A stretch of DNA of 64,000 nt. It comes from Geminicoccus sp. (GTDB lineage Bacteria > Pseudomonadota > Alphaproteobacteria > UBA7985). Below the pieces are notes generated by a model that had not been told where the DNA came from, ran no database searches, and saw only the letters and a program-made list of their open reading frames with translations. The translations under genes and the position numbers were made by a program. Where the stretch lies: contig PAPT01000042.1 of assembly GCA_002708995.1 (NCBI GenBank), positions 1-64,000 of the forward strand, in the 5' to 3' direction. Of the stretch, positions 36,279 to 45,824 are shown one piece after another. The first letter of the stretch is position 1. Each line of letters begins with the position of its first letter.

Positions 36279-38894
36279 ATGTCTGAAACTGCCCCATGGC
36301 CCCTACAGGAGCGCCTCGCGCGTGCTGAAGCCAGCGCCGACGCTGACGGTGACGGCTCGCTGCGGGCCAGCATGCTGGCCGAGAAACAGGCGCAGCAGCG
36401 GCGGTATATCGCCGAAGATGGTGCGCAGGCCCCGGTGGCTCAGCTGGGCCGAGACTGGTCGGCCTACGCCGACGCCAGCCTCGATTCTGCGCTGGCCGCA
36501 GCCTGGCGCAGCACCCGGCAGGCCGCGTCCCACGTTCCCGCCGACCTTGACCCCGCGGCCCCGGTGCCGGGGCTGTTCATCCTCGGGCTGGGCAAGCTCG
36601 GCGGCGGTGATCTGAATTTTTCCAGCGATGTCGATCTGGTGGCCTTCTACGACGCTGACATGGTGCCTGTGCCGGCTTTCGTCGGGCGAACAGATATCAC
36701 CGCGCGGGTGCTGCGGACCCTCAACCAGACCGTCGACGGGCATGGTTCGGGTCGGTTCGTCTGGCGCACCGACTGGCGGCTGCGGCCTGACCCGTCAGTG
36801 AATGACCTGTCAATGTCGACCGATGCCGCTGAGGACTACCACTTTTACCGGGCGGCACCGTGGCGGCGGCTGGCGATGATCAAGGCACGCGTGGTTGCGG
36901 GCGACCGGGCGGCGGGTGAGACGCTGCTCGCGAGCCTGCATCCCTACCTCTGGCGGCGGCACCTTGATTTCTCGATGATCGAGGAGGTCGCCCACCTCAA
37001 GACCCGCATCCGCGCCGAACACCCCGACCTCGCCAATGAACGCCGGCACGAGACCCCGCTCGAGCAGACCGCTGGTTTCAACCTCAAGCTCGGGCGCGGG
37101 GGCATCCGGGATATCGAATTCTTCGTCAACGCCCAGCAGTTGCTCTGGGGTGGCAGGCATCCGCACCTGCAGACGCCCGTGACCATGGACGCGCTGCAGG
37201 GGCTGGCCGACGAAGGCATCATCGACGCCGATCTCGCCGGATGCCTCAGGCGCAGTTATTGCCTGCTCCGGGGACTGGAAAACCGGATGCAGTATTGGGC
37301 CGACGCCCACACACACTTTGTTCCCACCGACCCCGAACAGCAGGCCTGGCTGGCCGAGCGCAGCGGATTTGACAGCTGGCCGATGCTCGCCGACGCGCTG
37401 GTCGAGACCCGGCGCTTTATCGACGACAGCGTCTCCGGCCTGTTCGCCAAATTCGAGCGCCCGCAAGTGCAGGCCGCTACCATCACGGCTGAGCCCGCCT
37501 GTGCTGGCCAATCAACCGATGAGCAGGACCCCGATGCGCTGCTGACTGACCAGCGCCTGTACACCTGGCGCGCTGAAGCCGGGGCAGGCGCAGCCCCGGA
37601 CAAAATCCTGAAACTGGCGCAGGAAAGCGACGATCCGGCCGCCTCTATCGCGCAGGTCGACGACCTGTTCCGACAGCTGGGAAACCGAGGGCAGTATCTC
37701 AAGCTGCTGAGCCAAGACCCCAAGCTGTTCGATGCCGTGCTGCCACCGCTGTTCCACGCCCCGGCGATGGCATCGCTGTTGCACCAGTCCGCGCACGTGG
37801 TCGACGGCCTGCTCGGGCGGGCGGGGGCGCTGCCGCGCATGCCGGAACTCGATCAGGGGCGGGCGATGACGGCCGCCGCTGGTTCCTATGAGGGCAAACT
37901 CGAAGCGGCCCGTGCGTGGGTGAACGAACAGCTCTATCTCGCCTATCTGTCCGTGTTCAGCGGGGCCGCCACCACGCAGGACGCCGAAGGCCACCTGACT
38001 GCACTGGCCGAGGCGGCGCTGACGCTGGTTGCCGAGACGGTCACCGGGGAAATGGGGCTGGATCACTTCCCGCTGTGCGTGCTCGGGCTGGGCAAGCTGG
38101 GCATGAACGCCATGGCGCCGCACTCTGATCTCGATCTGATTTTCGTGGTTGAAGAAGGCTGGTCGCTGGAGGAGGCCAACGCCGTCGCCGCCCGCTTCAA
38201 CACGGCCTTCAACGCCCAGATGCGCGAAGGACGGGTGTGGGAGCTCGATACACGGCTGCGGCCGTCGGGGCGCTCAGGGCCGCCGACGATTTCGCTGGCC
38301 TCGTTCGAGAGCCATCACGTGCAGGGTGCCAAGACGTGGGAGCACCTCGCGCAGGTGCCGATGCGGCCGCTGTCCGGCTCCCCGGACCTGCAGGAGCGGG
38401 TCCGCGCGGTGCGCGACGCTATCCTGCGCCGCCCCCGTGACCCGGATCAGCTGACGGCGGATGCCTACCGCATGCTGCTGCGGCTCCGGGATCAGCGGAT
38501 CTATGACCGCCCCGACGCGCTGGGCGAGGTCAAGCTGCGTCCCGGCGGTCTGATGGAACTGGAATATCTGCTGGCGGTGCTGACCCTGCGATACGGGGCG
38601 CGGCTCCCGCTCGACCAGAGCCCCGCGCACGATGATCTGATTGCGCTCTGGGCCGCAGAGGACGCCGGCCTGCAGCCGCTGGTCGCGGACTTGCGCCGGT
38701 TGCGGGACTGGTTCTTCGCCGGGCGCCTGCTCGGACTGCATTGGTTCGAGCAACAGGGGGTCACGCCCGCAGAAATCAGCGCCCTGACCGAGCGCGTGCG
38801 AGCGCAGGTACAGGCCCACATCGACGACCCGGCGCAGGCGCTGGGTTACGACTGGGTCGAGTATCAGGAAGAGCCGGTAAAATGGCAGGATTGA
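36279..38894 (+). CDS. glnE: Glutamine synthetase adenylyltransferase/removase GlnE
   Basis: The 871-residue enzyme adenylylates and de-adenylylates glutamine synthetase under PII control. It has two nucleotidyltransferase domains: the de-adenylylating one with Asp117 and Asp119 in NFSSDVDL, and the adenylylating one with Asp617 and Asp619 in PHSDLDLIF. The GRGGIRDIEFFVNAQQL segment joins them. Only about 100 residues precede the first NT core, several tens fewer than in well-known GlnE proteins; the same frame has stop codons upstream, so no longer start is available. The C-terminal domain is complete. Confidence 0.93.
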   Translation: MSETAPWPLQERLARAEASADADGDGSLRASMLAEKQAQQRRYIAEDGAQAPVAQLGRDWSAYADASLDSALAAAWRSTRQAASHVPADLDPAAPVPGLFILGLGKLGGGDLNFSSDVDLVAFYDADMVPVPAFVGRTDITARVLRTLNQTVDGHGSGRFVWRTDWRLRPDPSVNDLSMSTDAAEDYHFYRAAPWRRLAMIKARVVAGDRAAGETLLASLHPYLWRRHLDFSMIEEVAHLKTRIRAEHPDLANERRHETPLEQTAGFNLKLGRGGIRDIEFFVNAQQLLWGGRHPHLQTPVTMDALQGLADEGIIDADLAGCLRRSYCLLRGLENRMQYWADAHTHFVPTDPEQQAWLAERSGFDSWPMLADALVETRRFIDDSVSGLFAKFERPQVQAATITAEPACAGQSTDEQDPDALLTDQRLYTWRAEAGAGAAPDKILKLAQESDDPAASIAQVDDLFRQLGNRGQYLKLLSQDPKLFDAVLPPLFHAPAMASLLHQSAHVVDGLLGRAGALPRMPELDQGRAMTAAAGSYEGKLEAARAWVNEQLYLAYLSVFSGAATTQDAEGHLTALAEAALTLVAETVTGEMGLDHFPLCVLGLGKLGMNAMAPHSDLDLIFVVEEGWSLEEANAVAARFNTAFNAQMREGRVWELDTRLRPSGRSGPPTISLASFESHHVQGAKTWEHLAQVPMRPLSGSPDLQERVRAVRDAILRRPRDPDQLTADAYRMLLRLRDQRIYDRPDALGEVKLRPGGLMELEYLLAVLTLRYGARLPLDQSPAHDDLIALWAAEDAGLQPLVADLRRLRDWFFAGRLLGLHWFEQQGVTPAEISALTERVRAQVQAHIDDPAQALGYDWVEYQEEPVKWQD

Positions 38895-38969
38895 CGGTAA
38901 AGGTCGGACGCGGGACGGGCGAGCCTGAGCGAACCCAAGCTGCCCGCCGCCGTCGGTGCCGGATCAGGA

Positions 38970-40085
38970 TCAGGCCAGGGCTTCACTCAGCGGGGTGAAG
39001 GGGAGGTTCTGGGCCTGTGCGACCGGCTCGTTGGTGATCTTGCCGTCCCAGGCGTTCAGCCCCATCGCCAGGTGGCCATCATCGCGCAGCGCCTGCTTCC
39101 AGCCCTTATCGGCCAGCGCCAGCCCGAAGGGCAGGGTGGCATTGTTTAGCGCGTAGGCTGAAGTACGGGCATAGGCCCCGGGCATGTTGGCAACGCAGTA
39201 GTGAACGACGCCGTCGACTTCGTAGATCGGGTCATCGTGGGTGGTCGGCTTCGAGGTCTCGAAGCAGCCACCCTGGTCGATGGCCACGTCGACGACGACG
39301 CTGCCCGGCTTCATGGATTTGATTATCTCCGAAGTCACCAACTTCGGCGCATTGGCGCCTGGGATGAGCACGGCGCCGATCACGAGATCAGCTTCTGCAA
39401 CTGCCTGACTCAGGGCGGCAGAATTGGAGAAGAGAGCACGCGCCTTTGCGCCGAAGTGGTGATTTATGCGCTCGAGGGTGAACAGATTTCGATCGAAGAT
39501 GGTGACGTTGGCCTGCAGGCCTACGGCCATTTCAGCAGCGTTGAAGCCGACCACACCGCCGCCGATCACCACGACATTCGCCGGCGCGACGCCGGGCACG
39601 CCGCTGACCAGAATGCCGGCACCGTTGGTGGCCTTCTGCAGGTAGTGCGCCCCGGCGAGGACGGACATGCGCCCGGCAACCTCGGACATCGTCTTGAGCA
39701 GGGGCAGGCCGCCACCCGCCGCCGTAACGGTTTCGTAAGCGATGCAGGTTGCGCCGGACTTGACCAGATCTTCGGTCTGTTCGGGGTCCGGGGCGAGGTG
39801 GAGGTAGGTGTAGAGCAGTTGATGCGGGCGCAGCATGGCGCGCTCGACAGCCTGTGGTTCTTTGACCTTGACGATCATCTCGGCGGTCTCAAACACCTCG
39901 GCTGCGGTGGCGAGGATTTTGGCCCCCGCGTCCACGTAGTCCTGATCGGCGGCACCAACCCCGTGACCGGCAGCGGTTTCAACCACCACTTCGTGACCGT
40001 GGCTGACGAATTCGCGCACGCTGTCGGGGGTCAGGCCGACCCGATATTCACGGTTCTTGATTTCCTTTGGAACGCCGACGCGCAT
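38970..40085 (-). CDS. ald: Alanine dehydrogenase
   Basis: The 371-residue enzyme catalyses NAD-dependent conversion of L-alanine to pyruvate and ammonia. It starts with MRVGVPKEIKNREYRVGLTP, carries KVKEPQ (catalytic Lys), LHLAPDPEQT (catalytic His) and the Rossmann motif VVVIGGGVVGFNAAEMAVGLQA. The C-terminal NMPGAYARTSAYALNNATLPF is also diagnostic. GAGGAGG lies eight bases before the ATG. It links amino-acid catabolism to central carbon and nitrogen metabolism. Confidence 0.96.
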   Translation of the reverse strand: MRVGVPKEIKNREYRVGLTPDSVREFVSHGHEVVVETAAGHGVGAADQDYVDAGAKILATAAEVFETAEMIVKVKEPQAVERAMLRPHQLLYTYLHLAPDPEQTEDLVKSGATCIAYETVTAAGGGLPLLKTMSEVAGRMSVLAGAHYLQKATNGAGILVSGVPGVAPANVVVIGGGVVGFNAAEMAVGLQANVTIFDRNLFTLERINHHFGAKARALFSNSAALSQAVAEADLVIGAVLIPGANAPKLVTSEIIKSMKPGSVVVDVAIDQGGCFETSKPTTHDDPIYEVDGVVHYCVANMPGAYARTSAYALNNATLPFGLALADKGWKQALRDDGHLAMGLNAWDGKITNEPVAQAQNLPFTPLSEALA

Positions 40086-40321
40086 ACCGCCTCCTCATCT
40101 GACTGGCCGGTTAATATTCAGTACGATATCCGCCATAAACCGAAAAGCGGTCCTAAAAAATCCTGTAAACGACGAAAATACGGGATTTCAGCCCGAATTA
40201 TATCGCGACTCTAACTCTTCAGCATGGGGTTCCGAGTCTCTCTCAGGCGGCGTTCCAACCCCCGGTTCGCAGGGCCGCCATACCTCGACAGCCCCGGCAA
40301 AGGGTGTTTGTCTCCGGGATC

Positions 40322-41179
40322 ATGACTGAATTTATGCCCCGTTCGGCCCTGTACATGCCGGCCAACAATCCGCGCGCGCTGGCCAAGGCGCCGTCGCTGC
40401 CCTGCGACGCCGTTATCCTCGACCTCGAAGATTCCGTAGCGCCAACGGAAAAGGCAGCCGCCCGGCAGGCTGCTGCGGCGGCGATGGCCGACCCACAGAT
40501 GCGCCAGCGGCCCCTGATCCTGCGCACCAACGCCCTCGACAGTCCCGCGTTCGAAGCCGACATCGCTGTCGCGCGGCAGGCCGACGCCGTGCTAGTGCCG
40601 AAGATTTCCACCCTGCACGAGCTTGCTGCCTTATCTGCCGCGCTCCAAGGCTGCCCGGCGCGGCTGTGGGTGATGATCGAGACCCCGCTGGCCGTGCTCG
40701 ACATCGCCGCGCTGGCGCGCGGTGGTGCCGATGCGGCGCCGCAGCTGCAGGCCTTCGTGCTCGGCACCAACGATCTCGCAAAGGACACCGGCACTGCGCT
40801 GGTCGCCGATCGCTGGACCATGGTGCCCTATCTCTCGCAGGTGGTGCTGGCGGCCTCTGCCTTCGGCCTGTCGGTGCTCGACAGCGTTTCCAATAATTTC
40901 CGCGACCTCGATACGTTCGCCGCCGAGTGCGCGCAGGGGGCGGCGTTGGGGATGGACGGCAAAACCCTGATCCACCCCGCCCAGATCGAGGCCTGCAACC
41001 ACGCTTTCAGCCCCTCGGCCGAGGCACTCGCCCACGCGCAGGCGGTGGTCGAGTTGTTCGCCCGGCCCGAGAACGCCGACCGGGGCGCCGTGCAGCTCGA
41101 CGGGGTGATGGTCGAGCGCCTGCATCTTCCGGGTGCAGAACAAACTCTGGCGCGCGCCCGTGCTTTCGGGTTGATATGA
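40322..41179 (+). CDS. HpcH/HpaI aldolase, CitE-like acyl-CoA lyase
   Basis: The product (285 residues) has the CitE/malyl-CoA lyase TIM barrel: RSALYMPANNPRALAKA, the metal/substrate DAVILDLEDSVAP, LILRTNA, VMIETPLAVLDI with the metal-binding Glu, and GKTLIHPAQIEACN. Relatives cleave malyl-CoA or citramalyl-CoA, the former giving glyoxylate. It leads the glycolate locus, 59 bases before an MFS carrier on the same strand, so a role in glyoxylate metabolism is plausible. ATG 40322 is my preferred start; GTG 40304 and ATG 40334 are alternatives. Confidence 0.82.
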   Translation: MTEFMPRSALYMPANNPRALAKAPSLPCDAVILDLEDSVAPTEKAAARQAAAAAMADPQMRQRPLILRTNALDSPAFEADIAVARQADAVLVPKISTLHELAALSAALQGCPARLWVMIETPLAVLDIAALARGGADAAPQLQAFVLGTNDLAKDTGTALVADRWTMVPYLSQVVLAASAFGLSVLDSVSNNFRDLDTFAAECAQGAALGMDGKTLIHPAQIEACNHAFSPSAEALAHAQAVVELFARPENADRGAVQLDGVMVERLHLPGAEQTLARARAFGLI

Positions 41180-41238
41180 CGTGGCAACAGCGCCGAGGCC
41201 GCCGTCGGCCGGTGCGCTTGGTGGGAGCACCGTAAGTT

Positions 41239-42504
41239 ATGTTCAGTGCCTATCGACGCTTGCCTGTCGGCGTGCTGGTGCTCTCGCTCTGTATGGGGCT
41301 GGGGTCATCGGCCGCGACCATCGTGGTTTCTGTCTCGTCGCTGGCGGGCAATGAGGTTGCGCCGGACCCCAAGCTGGCGACGCTGCCCTACGGCCTGCAA
41401 TTTATCGCCATGCTGAGTTCAGCGGTTCCCCTGACGACGCTTATGGGGCGGATCGGGCGCAAGCCGGTGACGCTGATGACCACGCTGTTAGGCGGTGTCG
41501 GATCGGGGCTAGTTTCGGCCTCGGCCATGTGGCTGGACAGCTTCGTGCTGCTCTGTCTGGGGCATATGCTAATGGGGATTTTCCTAGGCGGGCTGGGGTT
41601 CCTACGGTTCGAAGCCATCGACCGCTCCCCCGGTGACTTGCGCGATCAGGCGATTTCGCTGGCCATGTTCGGCGGGGTGCTCGCGGGTCTGATTGGCCCC
41701 AGCCTGACCCGGTCTGCGGGGATCGTCTTTCCCTTCGAGGGGTATACCTCGGCGTTTCTGATGTTCTCGGCGGTGACAGGGACAGTGGTGCTGATGCTGC
41801 TGGCGCTGCCCTTTCCCAAGGATGCCGACACCATCCGCGCAGCGCAGGCCAAACGCGCCGAGCAGGCCGCGGCGAGGGCCAGCGGCCAGAGCGCCAAATT
41901 CGTCGTCCTTTCAAACCCGAAGTTCTGGTTCGCCGTCCTGTGCGGGGGGCTGGCCTACGGTCTGATGAACCTGCTGATGATCGCGACATCGCTGGAGATG
42001 CGCAACGTCGGGCACAGCTTCGAGGCCAGCACCTACGTCATTCAGGGTCACGTGCTCGCCATGTTCGGGCCGTCGCTGATCTCCGGGTTGCTGATCCGCT
42101 GGGTTCGCCGGGACCGGTTCGTCGCGCTGGGCATGATCCTGATGGCGCTGGCGGCGCTGACAGCGCTCATGGCCCCGGCGCTTTGGGCCTTTATCACCGC
42201 CCTGATCCTGGTTGGATTGGCGTGGAATTTCCTGTTCATCAGCAGCGGCAGCATGGTCGCCTCGCTCGCCTCACCGGGGGAGAAGCTGCGGGCGCAGGGG
42301 ATCAACGACATGCTGGGGTCGAGTTTCTCGGCGGCCGGGTCGCTGTCGGCGGCCGTGGTGCTGGTGATTTTCGGCTGGTCCGGGCTGCAGATCGTCGCGC
42401 TGATCCTGCTGGTGCCGCTGATCGTCTTTGGTGTGCTGGTCCGCTTCGGTGGCACCGGGCTGAGCCCGCAGGCTGGTCAGACCAGCCCCTGCGACCCTAT
42501 ATAA
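41239..42504 (+). CDS. MFS transporter, possibly for a small organic acid
   Basis: The 421-residue protein has twelve hydrophobic helices with the MFS loop motif LMGRIGRKPVTLM between helices 2 and 3 and a longer central loop (about residues 195-220). It follows the CitE-like lyase gene and is followed by a FadR/GlcC-type regulator and glcDEF. This context suggests uptake of glycolate or a related 2-hydroxy acid, although nothing in the protein itself identifies the substrate. Its last codons contain the palindrome 42472-42486. Confidence 0.85.
   Translation: MFSAYRRLPVGVLVLSLCMGLGSSAATIVVSVSSLAGNEVAPDPKLATLPYGLQFIAMLSSAVPLTTLMGRIGRKPVTLMTTLLGGVGSGLVSASAMWLDSFVLLCLGHMLMGIFLGGLGFLRFEAIDRSPGDLRDQAISLAMFGGVLAGLIGPSLTRSAGIVFPFEGYTSAFLMFSAVTGTVVLMLLALPFPKDADTIRAAQAKRAEQAAARASGQSAKFVVLSNPKFWFAVLCGGLAYGLMNLLMIATSLEMRNVGHSFEASTYVIQGHVLAMFGPSLISGLLIRWVRRDRFVALGMILMALAALTALMAPALWAFITALILVGLAWNFLFISSGSMVASLASPGEKLRAQGINDMLGSSFSAAGSLSAAVVLVIFGWSGLQIVALILLVPLIVFGVLVRFGGTGLSPQAGQTSPCDPI
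42472..42486. promoter_or_regulatory. FadR-subfamily operator-like palindrome before regulator gene
   Basis: GCTGGTCAGACCAGC is a perfect 15-bp palindrome 43 bases upstream of the regulator GTG, lying in the last codons of the MFS gene. Its core TGGTCAGACCA matches the TGGTnnnACCA type bound by LldR/PdhR/GlcC-like repressors, which suggests autoregulation. Because it overlaps coding sequence, chance cannot be excluded. Confidence 0.5.
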
Positions 42505-42528
42505 AAGGTCTGATAGGGGAGCACGTGA

Positions 42529-43308
42529 GTGAGCAAGGACAAGTTTAGAAAGGTTGAGCACACGCGCATGGCCGAGGCCGTGGTTGATCAGGTCGAAGAG
42601 ATGATTCTGCACGGCACCCTGCGCGACGGCGAACGCCTGCCCAGCGAGCGCGACCTCGCCGACCGGCTCGACGTTTCCCGCCAGACCCTGCGCGAGGCGC
42701 TCAAGGCGCTCGAGGAAAAGGGTTTGGTCGAGTCCCGGCAGGGCGGGGGCACCTTCATCGCCAATATTGTCGGCTCGGCCATCTCCGAGCCGCTGGTCGA
42801 GCTGTTCTCGCGCCACGAGGAAGCCTACCTCGACTACATGGAATTCCGCCTGCTGCTCGAAGCCAAGGCCGCCGGGCTGGCCGCCGAACGCGCCACGCCG
42901 TTCGACCGGCAGATCATCCGCGCCCGCTTCGACGCCATGGCCGCCGCGCACGACCAGGACGATGCCGCCCGCGACGCCGAACTAGACGCCGACTTTCACT
43001 TCTCGATCGCCGAGGCGACCCACAACCCGATGATGATCTTTTCGCTTCGGTCGATCTTTGAGCTGATCCGCCGGGGCGTGTTCTACAATCGCTACGTCGT
43101 CTACCTCGAAGCCGGCGGGCGCGACCGCCTGCTCGATCAGCACCGTGAGATCTGTGAGGCGATCGAGGCCGGGGATGTGCCCGGTGCGGAAGCCGCGATG
43201 GCGGTGCACCTGACCTTCATCATTGATTTCTTCAGCGGCGCGCTGAAAATGCGTCAGCGTTTTGAGACTGCACGGCTGCGCGCCGAGGCGCAGGGCTTCA
43301 AGCTCTGA
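42529..43308 (+). CDS. FadR-type GntR regulator, GlcC-like
   Basis: The 259-residue protein has an N-terminal winged helix (DGERLPSERDLADRLDVSRQTLREALKALEEKGLVESRQGGGTFI, in pieces at about residues 38-85). An all-helical FCD domain follows with metal-binding residues in ADFHFSIAEATHNP, LLDQHREI and MAVHL. This is the FadR subfamily that includes GlcC, LldR and PdhR. Directly before glcDEF, it most likely senses glycolate or a related acid and controls the operon. GTG 42529 has GGGGAG seven bases upstream. Confidence 0.9.
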   Translation: MSKDKFRKVEHTRMAEAVVDQVEEMILHGTLRDGERLPSERDLADRLDVSRQTLREALKALEEKGLVESRQGGGTFIANIVGSAISEPLVELFSRHEEAYLDYMEFRLLLEAKAAGLAAERATPFDRQIIRARFDAMAAAHDQDDAARDAELDADFHFSIAEATHNPMMIFSLRSIFELIRRGVFYNRYVVYLEAGGRDRLLDQHREICEAIEAGDVPGAEAAMAVHLTFIIDFFSGALKMRQRFETARLRAEAQGFKL

Positions 43309-43324
43309 GGGCAGCATTTTGAAG

Positions 43325-43347
43325 ATTGGTCTTGTTTTCAGACCAAT
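43325..43347. promoter_or_regulatory. Operator-like inverted repeat before glcD
   Basis: ATTGGTCT and AGACCAAT are perfect 8-base arms separated by seven bases, in the gap between the regulator gene and glcD. The half site ATTGGTC recurs at 43390-43396. The half sites equal those of PdhR/LldR boxes but are spaced wider than usual. The same dyad could form a weak hairpin terminator for the regulator gene, as it is followed by TTTA. Confidence 0.55.
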
Positions 43348-43401
43348 TTAATGCTTCAAAATCAGTATGCTTTTAAAAAACATGTTGAAATTGGTCCGCT
43401 T

Positions 43402-44871
43402 ATGCTGAATCTGCCCAGCCCCCGTGCTGAGGTGCTCGATCGACGGCAGCAGATCGCGCGTGACCTGCGCGCTTTGCTCGGTCGCGACGACTTGCTCATC
43501 ACATCAGCGAACGAGCTGAAAGGCTATGAGACCGATGGTCTCGCCTGCTACCGCACCGTGCCCATGCTCGCGGTGCTGGCCGAAGACACGGCGCAGGTTG
43601 CTGCGGTGCTCCGATACTGCCACGACAACGAAGTGCCGGTGATGGCGCGCGGGGCGGGGACGTCGCTGGCCGGCGGCGCCCTGCCGCAGCAGGACACAGT
43701 GGTGCTCGGGCTGTCGAAGATGAACGAGATCCTTGAGGTCTGCGCCGAGAACCAGACTGCCCGGGTGCAGGCCGGCGTCACCAACCGCAACATCTCCACC
43801 GCCGTGGACGACCTTGGCCTGTTCTACGCGCCCGATCCCTCCAGCCAGATCGCCTGCACCATCGGCGGCAACGTCGCCATGAACTCGGGCGGGGCGCACT
43901 GCCTGAAGTATGGGGTGACGACGAACCACATCCTCGGGGTCACCTTCGTGACCATGGAGGGTGCGGTGGTTGAGATCGGCGGCGAGGCCTTCGACCTGCC
44001 CGGTTACGACCTGCTCGGCCTGATCGTCGGTGCCGAGGGGCAGCTTGGCGTCGTCACTGAAGTCACCGTCCGGCTGATGCCCAAGCCCGAAGCCGCCCGG
44101 CCTCTGCTCGCTGGCTTTGACTCGGCGCTGGATGCTGGCGCCTGCGTGGCCGCGATCATGGCCACCGGGCGGACCCCGGTCGCCATCGAGTTCATGGACC
44201 GCCCCGCCATCCTCGCCTGTGAACGCTTTACCGGCGCCGGGTACCCGACCGATGCGCAGGCTCTGCTGATCATCGAAGTCGAGGGCAGCGAGGCCGAAAT
44301 CGAAATTGAGCTGGCCTTTGTCGAGGCCATGGCGCGGGAGCACGGCGCAACCTCGATCAGCGTCGCCGAGGACATTGTTTCGGCCGAGAACATCTGGAAG
44401 GGCCGCAAGAGTGCCTTCGGCGCCATCGGCCAGATTTCGCCGGACTATCTGTGCATGGACGGCACCATCCCGGTGACTAAGCTGCCCGACGTGCTGGAGC
44501 AGATTTACGCCATCGGCGACCGCTACGGCTTTGAAATCGCCAATATTTTCCACGCGGGCGACGGCAACATGCACCCGCTGATCATGTACGACAGCCACCA
44601 GCCCGGCGTGCTCGACCGGGTGGAGGACTGCGGCGCCGAGATCCTGTGCGTCTGCGTCGAGGCCGGGGGCTGCATCACCGGCGAACATGGGGTCGGGATC
44701 GAGAAGCGCGATCACATGCCGCTGATGTTCTCGCCCGAAGACCTCGAGCAGATGAAGGCGCTCAAGCGCGGCTTTGACCCCAAGTGGCTGCTCAACGGCG
44801 GCAAGGTGTTCCCGCTGACCGAGACCGGTATTCCAGCCGGGCAGATCGACCCGACCCAGGGGCTGCACTGA
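43402..44871 (+). CDS. glcD: Glycolate oxidase subunit GlcD (FAD-linked)
   Basis: The product (489 residues) is the FAD-binding catalytic subunit of glycolate oxidase, converting glycolate to glyoxylate. The VAO-type FAD domain has VPVMARGAGTSLAGGALP, DPSSQIACTIGGNVAMNSGGAHCLKYG and GAEGQLGVVTEVTVRLMPKP. The C-terminal domain has IFHAGDGNMHP and GGCITGEHGVGIEK, both diagnostic. ATG 43402 fits the family start; ATG 43351 in frame would add 17 residues and sit too near the operator. Its stop overlaps the glcE start as TGATG. Confidence 0.95.
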   Translation: MLNLPSPRAEVLDRRQQIARDLRALLGRDDLLITSANELKGYETDGLACYRTVPMLAVLAEDTAQVAAVLRYCHDNEVPVMARGAGTSLAGGALPQQDTVVLGLSKMNEILEVCAENQTARVQAGVTNRNISTAVDDLGLFYAPDPSSQIACTIGGNVAMNSGGAHCLKYGVTTNHILGVTFVTMEGAVVEIGGEAFDLPGYDLLGLIVGAEGQLGVVTEVTVRLMPKPEAARPLLAGFDSALDAGACVAAIMATGRTPVAIEFMDRPAILACERFTGAGYPTDAQALLIIEVEGSEAEIEIELAFVEAMAREHGATSISVAEDIVSAENIWKGRKSAFGAIGQISPDYLCMDGTIPVTKLPDVLEQIYAIGDRYGFEIANIFHAGDGNMHPLIMYDSHQPGVLDRVEDCGAEILCVCVEAGGCITGEHGVGIEKRDHMPLMFSPEDLEQMKALKRGFDPKWLLNGGKVFPLTETGIPAGQIDPTQGLH

Positions 44872-45821
44872 TGGCCGGGTCACAGGCCACAGCCGAGCCC
44901 AGCGAGACTGCAGCAGACAGCCCCGAAGTCCTGTCCGGGGCTACGGCGGAGGCTTTCAGCACACCAGAGGCGCTGGCCGGGTTCGTCCGGGAGACGACCG
45001 AACCGCTGGCGCTTGGCGGCAGAGGGTCCAAGGCCGGGATCGGCTTTCCGGTCGAGGGCAGGGCGGTCACCACCAGCGGACTGAAGGGCATTACCTATTT
45101 CGAGCCGCAGGAATTCGTGCTCGGCGCCCGCGCCGGGACGCGACTGTCGGTGCTCGAAGCGGCGCTGGCTGAACACGATCTGATCCTGCCGTTCTCACCG
45201 CCACGCTTCGGGGGTGACCCGAGCCTCGGTGGGGTGATTGCCACCAATATCGGCGGGGCCGAGCGGGAGAGCCTTGGCGCCCCGCGCGACAACGTTCTGG
45301 GCGCGCAGTACATCAACGGCCGGGGCGAGCTGCTCAAGGCCGGTGGCCGGGTGGTCAAGAACGTCTCGGGCTACGATCTGCCGCGCGCACTATGCGGGTC
45401 GTGGGGAACGCTGGCCATCCTGACTGAAATCACGATCAAGGTCGTGCCCAAGGCGCGGGCGGTGGCGCAGGATGCGCCGGGGCTTGATGCGGTCTGGGCA
45501 TCTCCCTTCGTGTGGCGGGTTAGCCTGCCGCGGGACCGCGCGTCGGCGTTGCTGGCGGGCTGGAGCAGCCCGAGCGCACAGCAGTGGTCCGGGTCGCTGG
45601 TCTGGCTGGGTGCTGATGCGGCGGGCGCAAACGATATTCACGAGCGCGCAGCGGCGCTGGGCGGGCACGCGCTGCTGGTGCAGAGCCCCGACGAGCACCG
45701 CCGCGAACACGGCTGCTTCCAGCCGCTGAGCACGGGCGTTCAGGCTCTGCAGCGGCAGGTCAAGGCCGCTTTTGACCCCGGTCATCGCTTCAACCCCGGC
45801 CGCATGTACAAGGACCTCTGA
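44871..45821 (+). CDS. glcE: Glycolate oxidase subunit GlcE (FAD-binding)
   Basis: The 316-residue subunit has a VAO-type FAD-binding domain shortened relative to GlcD. Visible are LALGGRGSKAGIG, LPFSPPRFGGDPSLGGVIATNIGG and RVVKNVSGYDLPRALCGSWGTLAILTEI, then the GlcE-specific ending DPGHRFNPGRMY. The ATG shares one base with the glcD stop. A Ser/Thr/Ala/Glu-rich N-terminal extension of about 25 residues precedes the fold. Confidence 0.94.
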   Translation: MAGSQATAEPSETAADSPEVLSGATAEAFSTPEALAGFVRETTEPLALGGRGSKAGIGFPVEGRAVTTSGLKGITYFEPQEFVLGARAGTRLSVLEAALAEHDLILPFSPPRFGGDPSLGGVIATNIGGAERESLGAPRDNVLGAQYINGRGELLKAGGRVVKNVSGYDLPRALCGSWGTLAILTEITIKVVPKARAVAQDAPGLDAVWASPFVWRVSLPRDRASALLAGWSSPSAQQWSGSLVWLGADAAGANDIHERAAALGGHALLVQSPDEHRREHGCFQPLSTGVQALQRQVKAAFDPGHRFNPGRMYKDL

Positions 45822-45824
45822 GCC

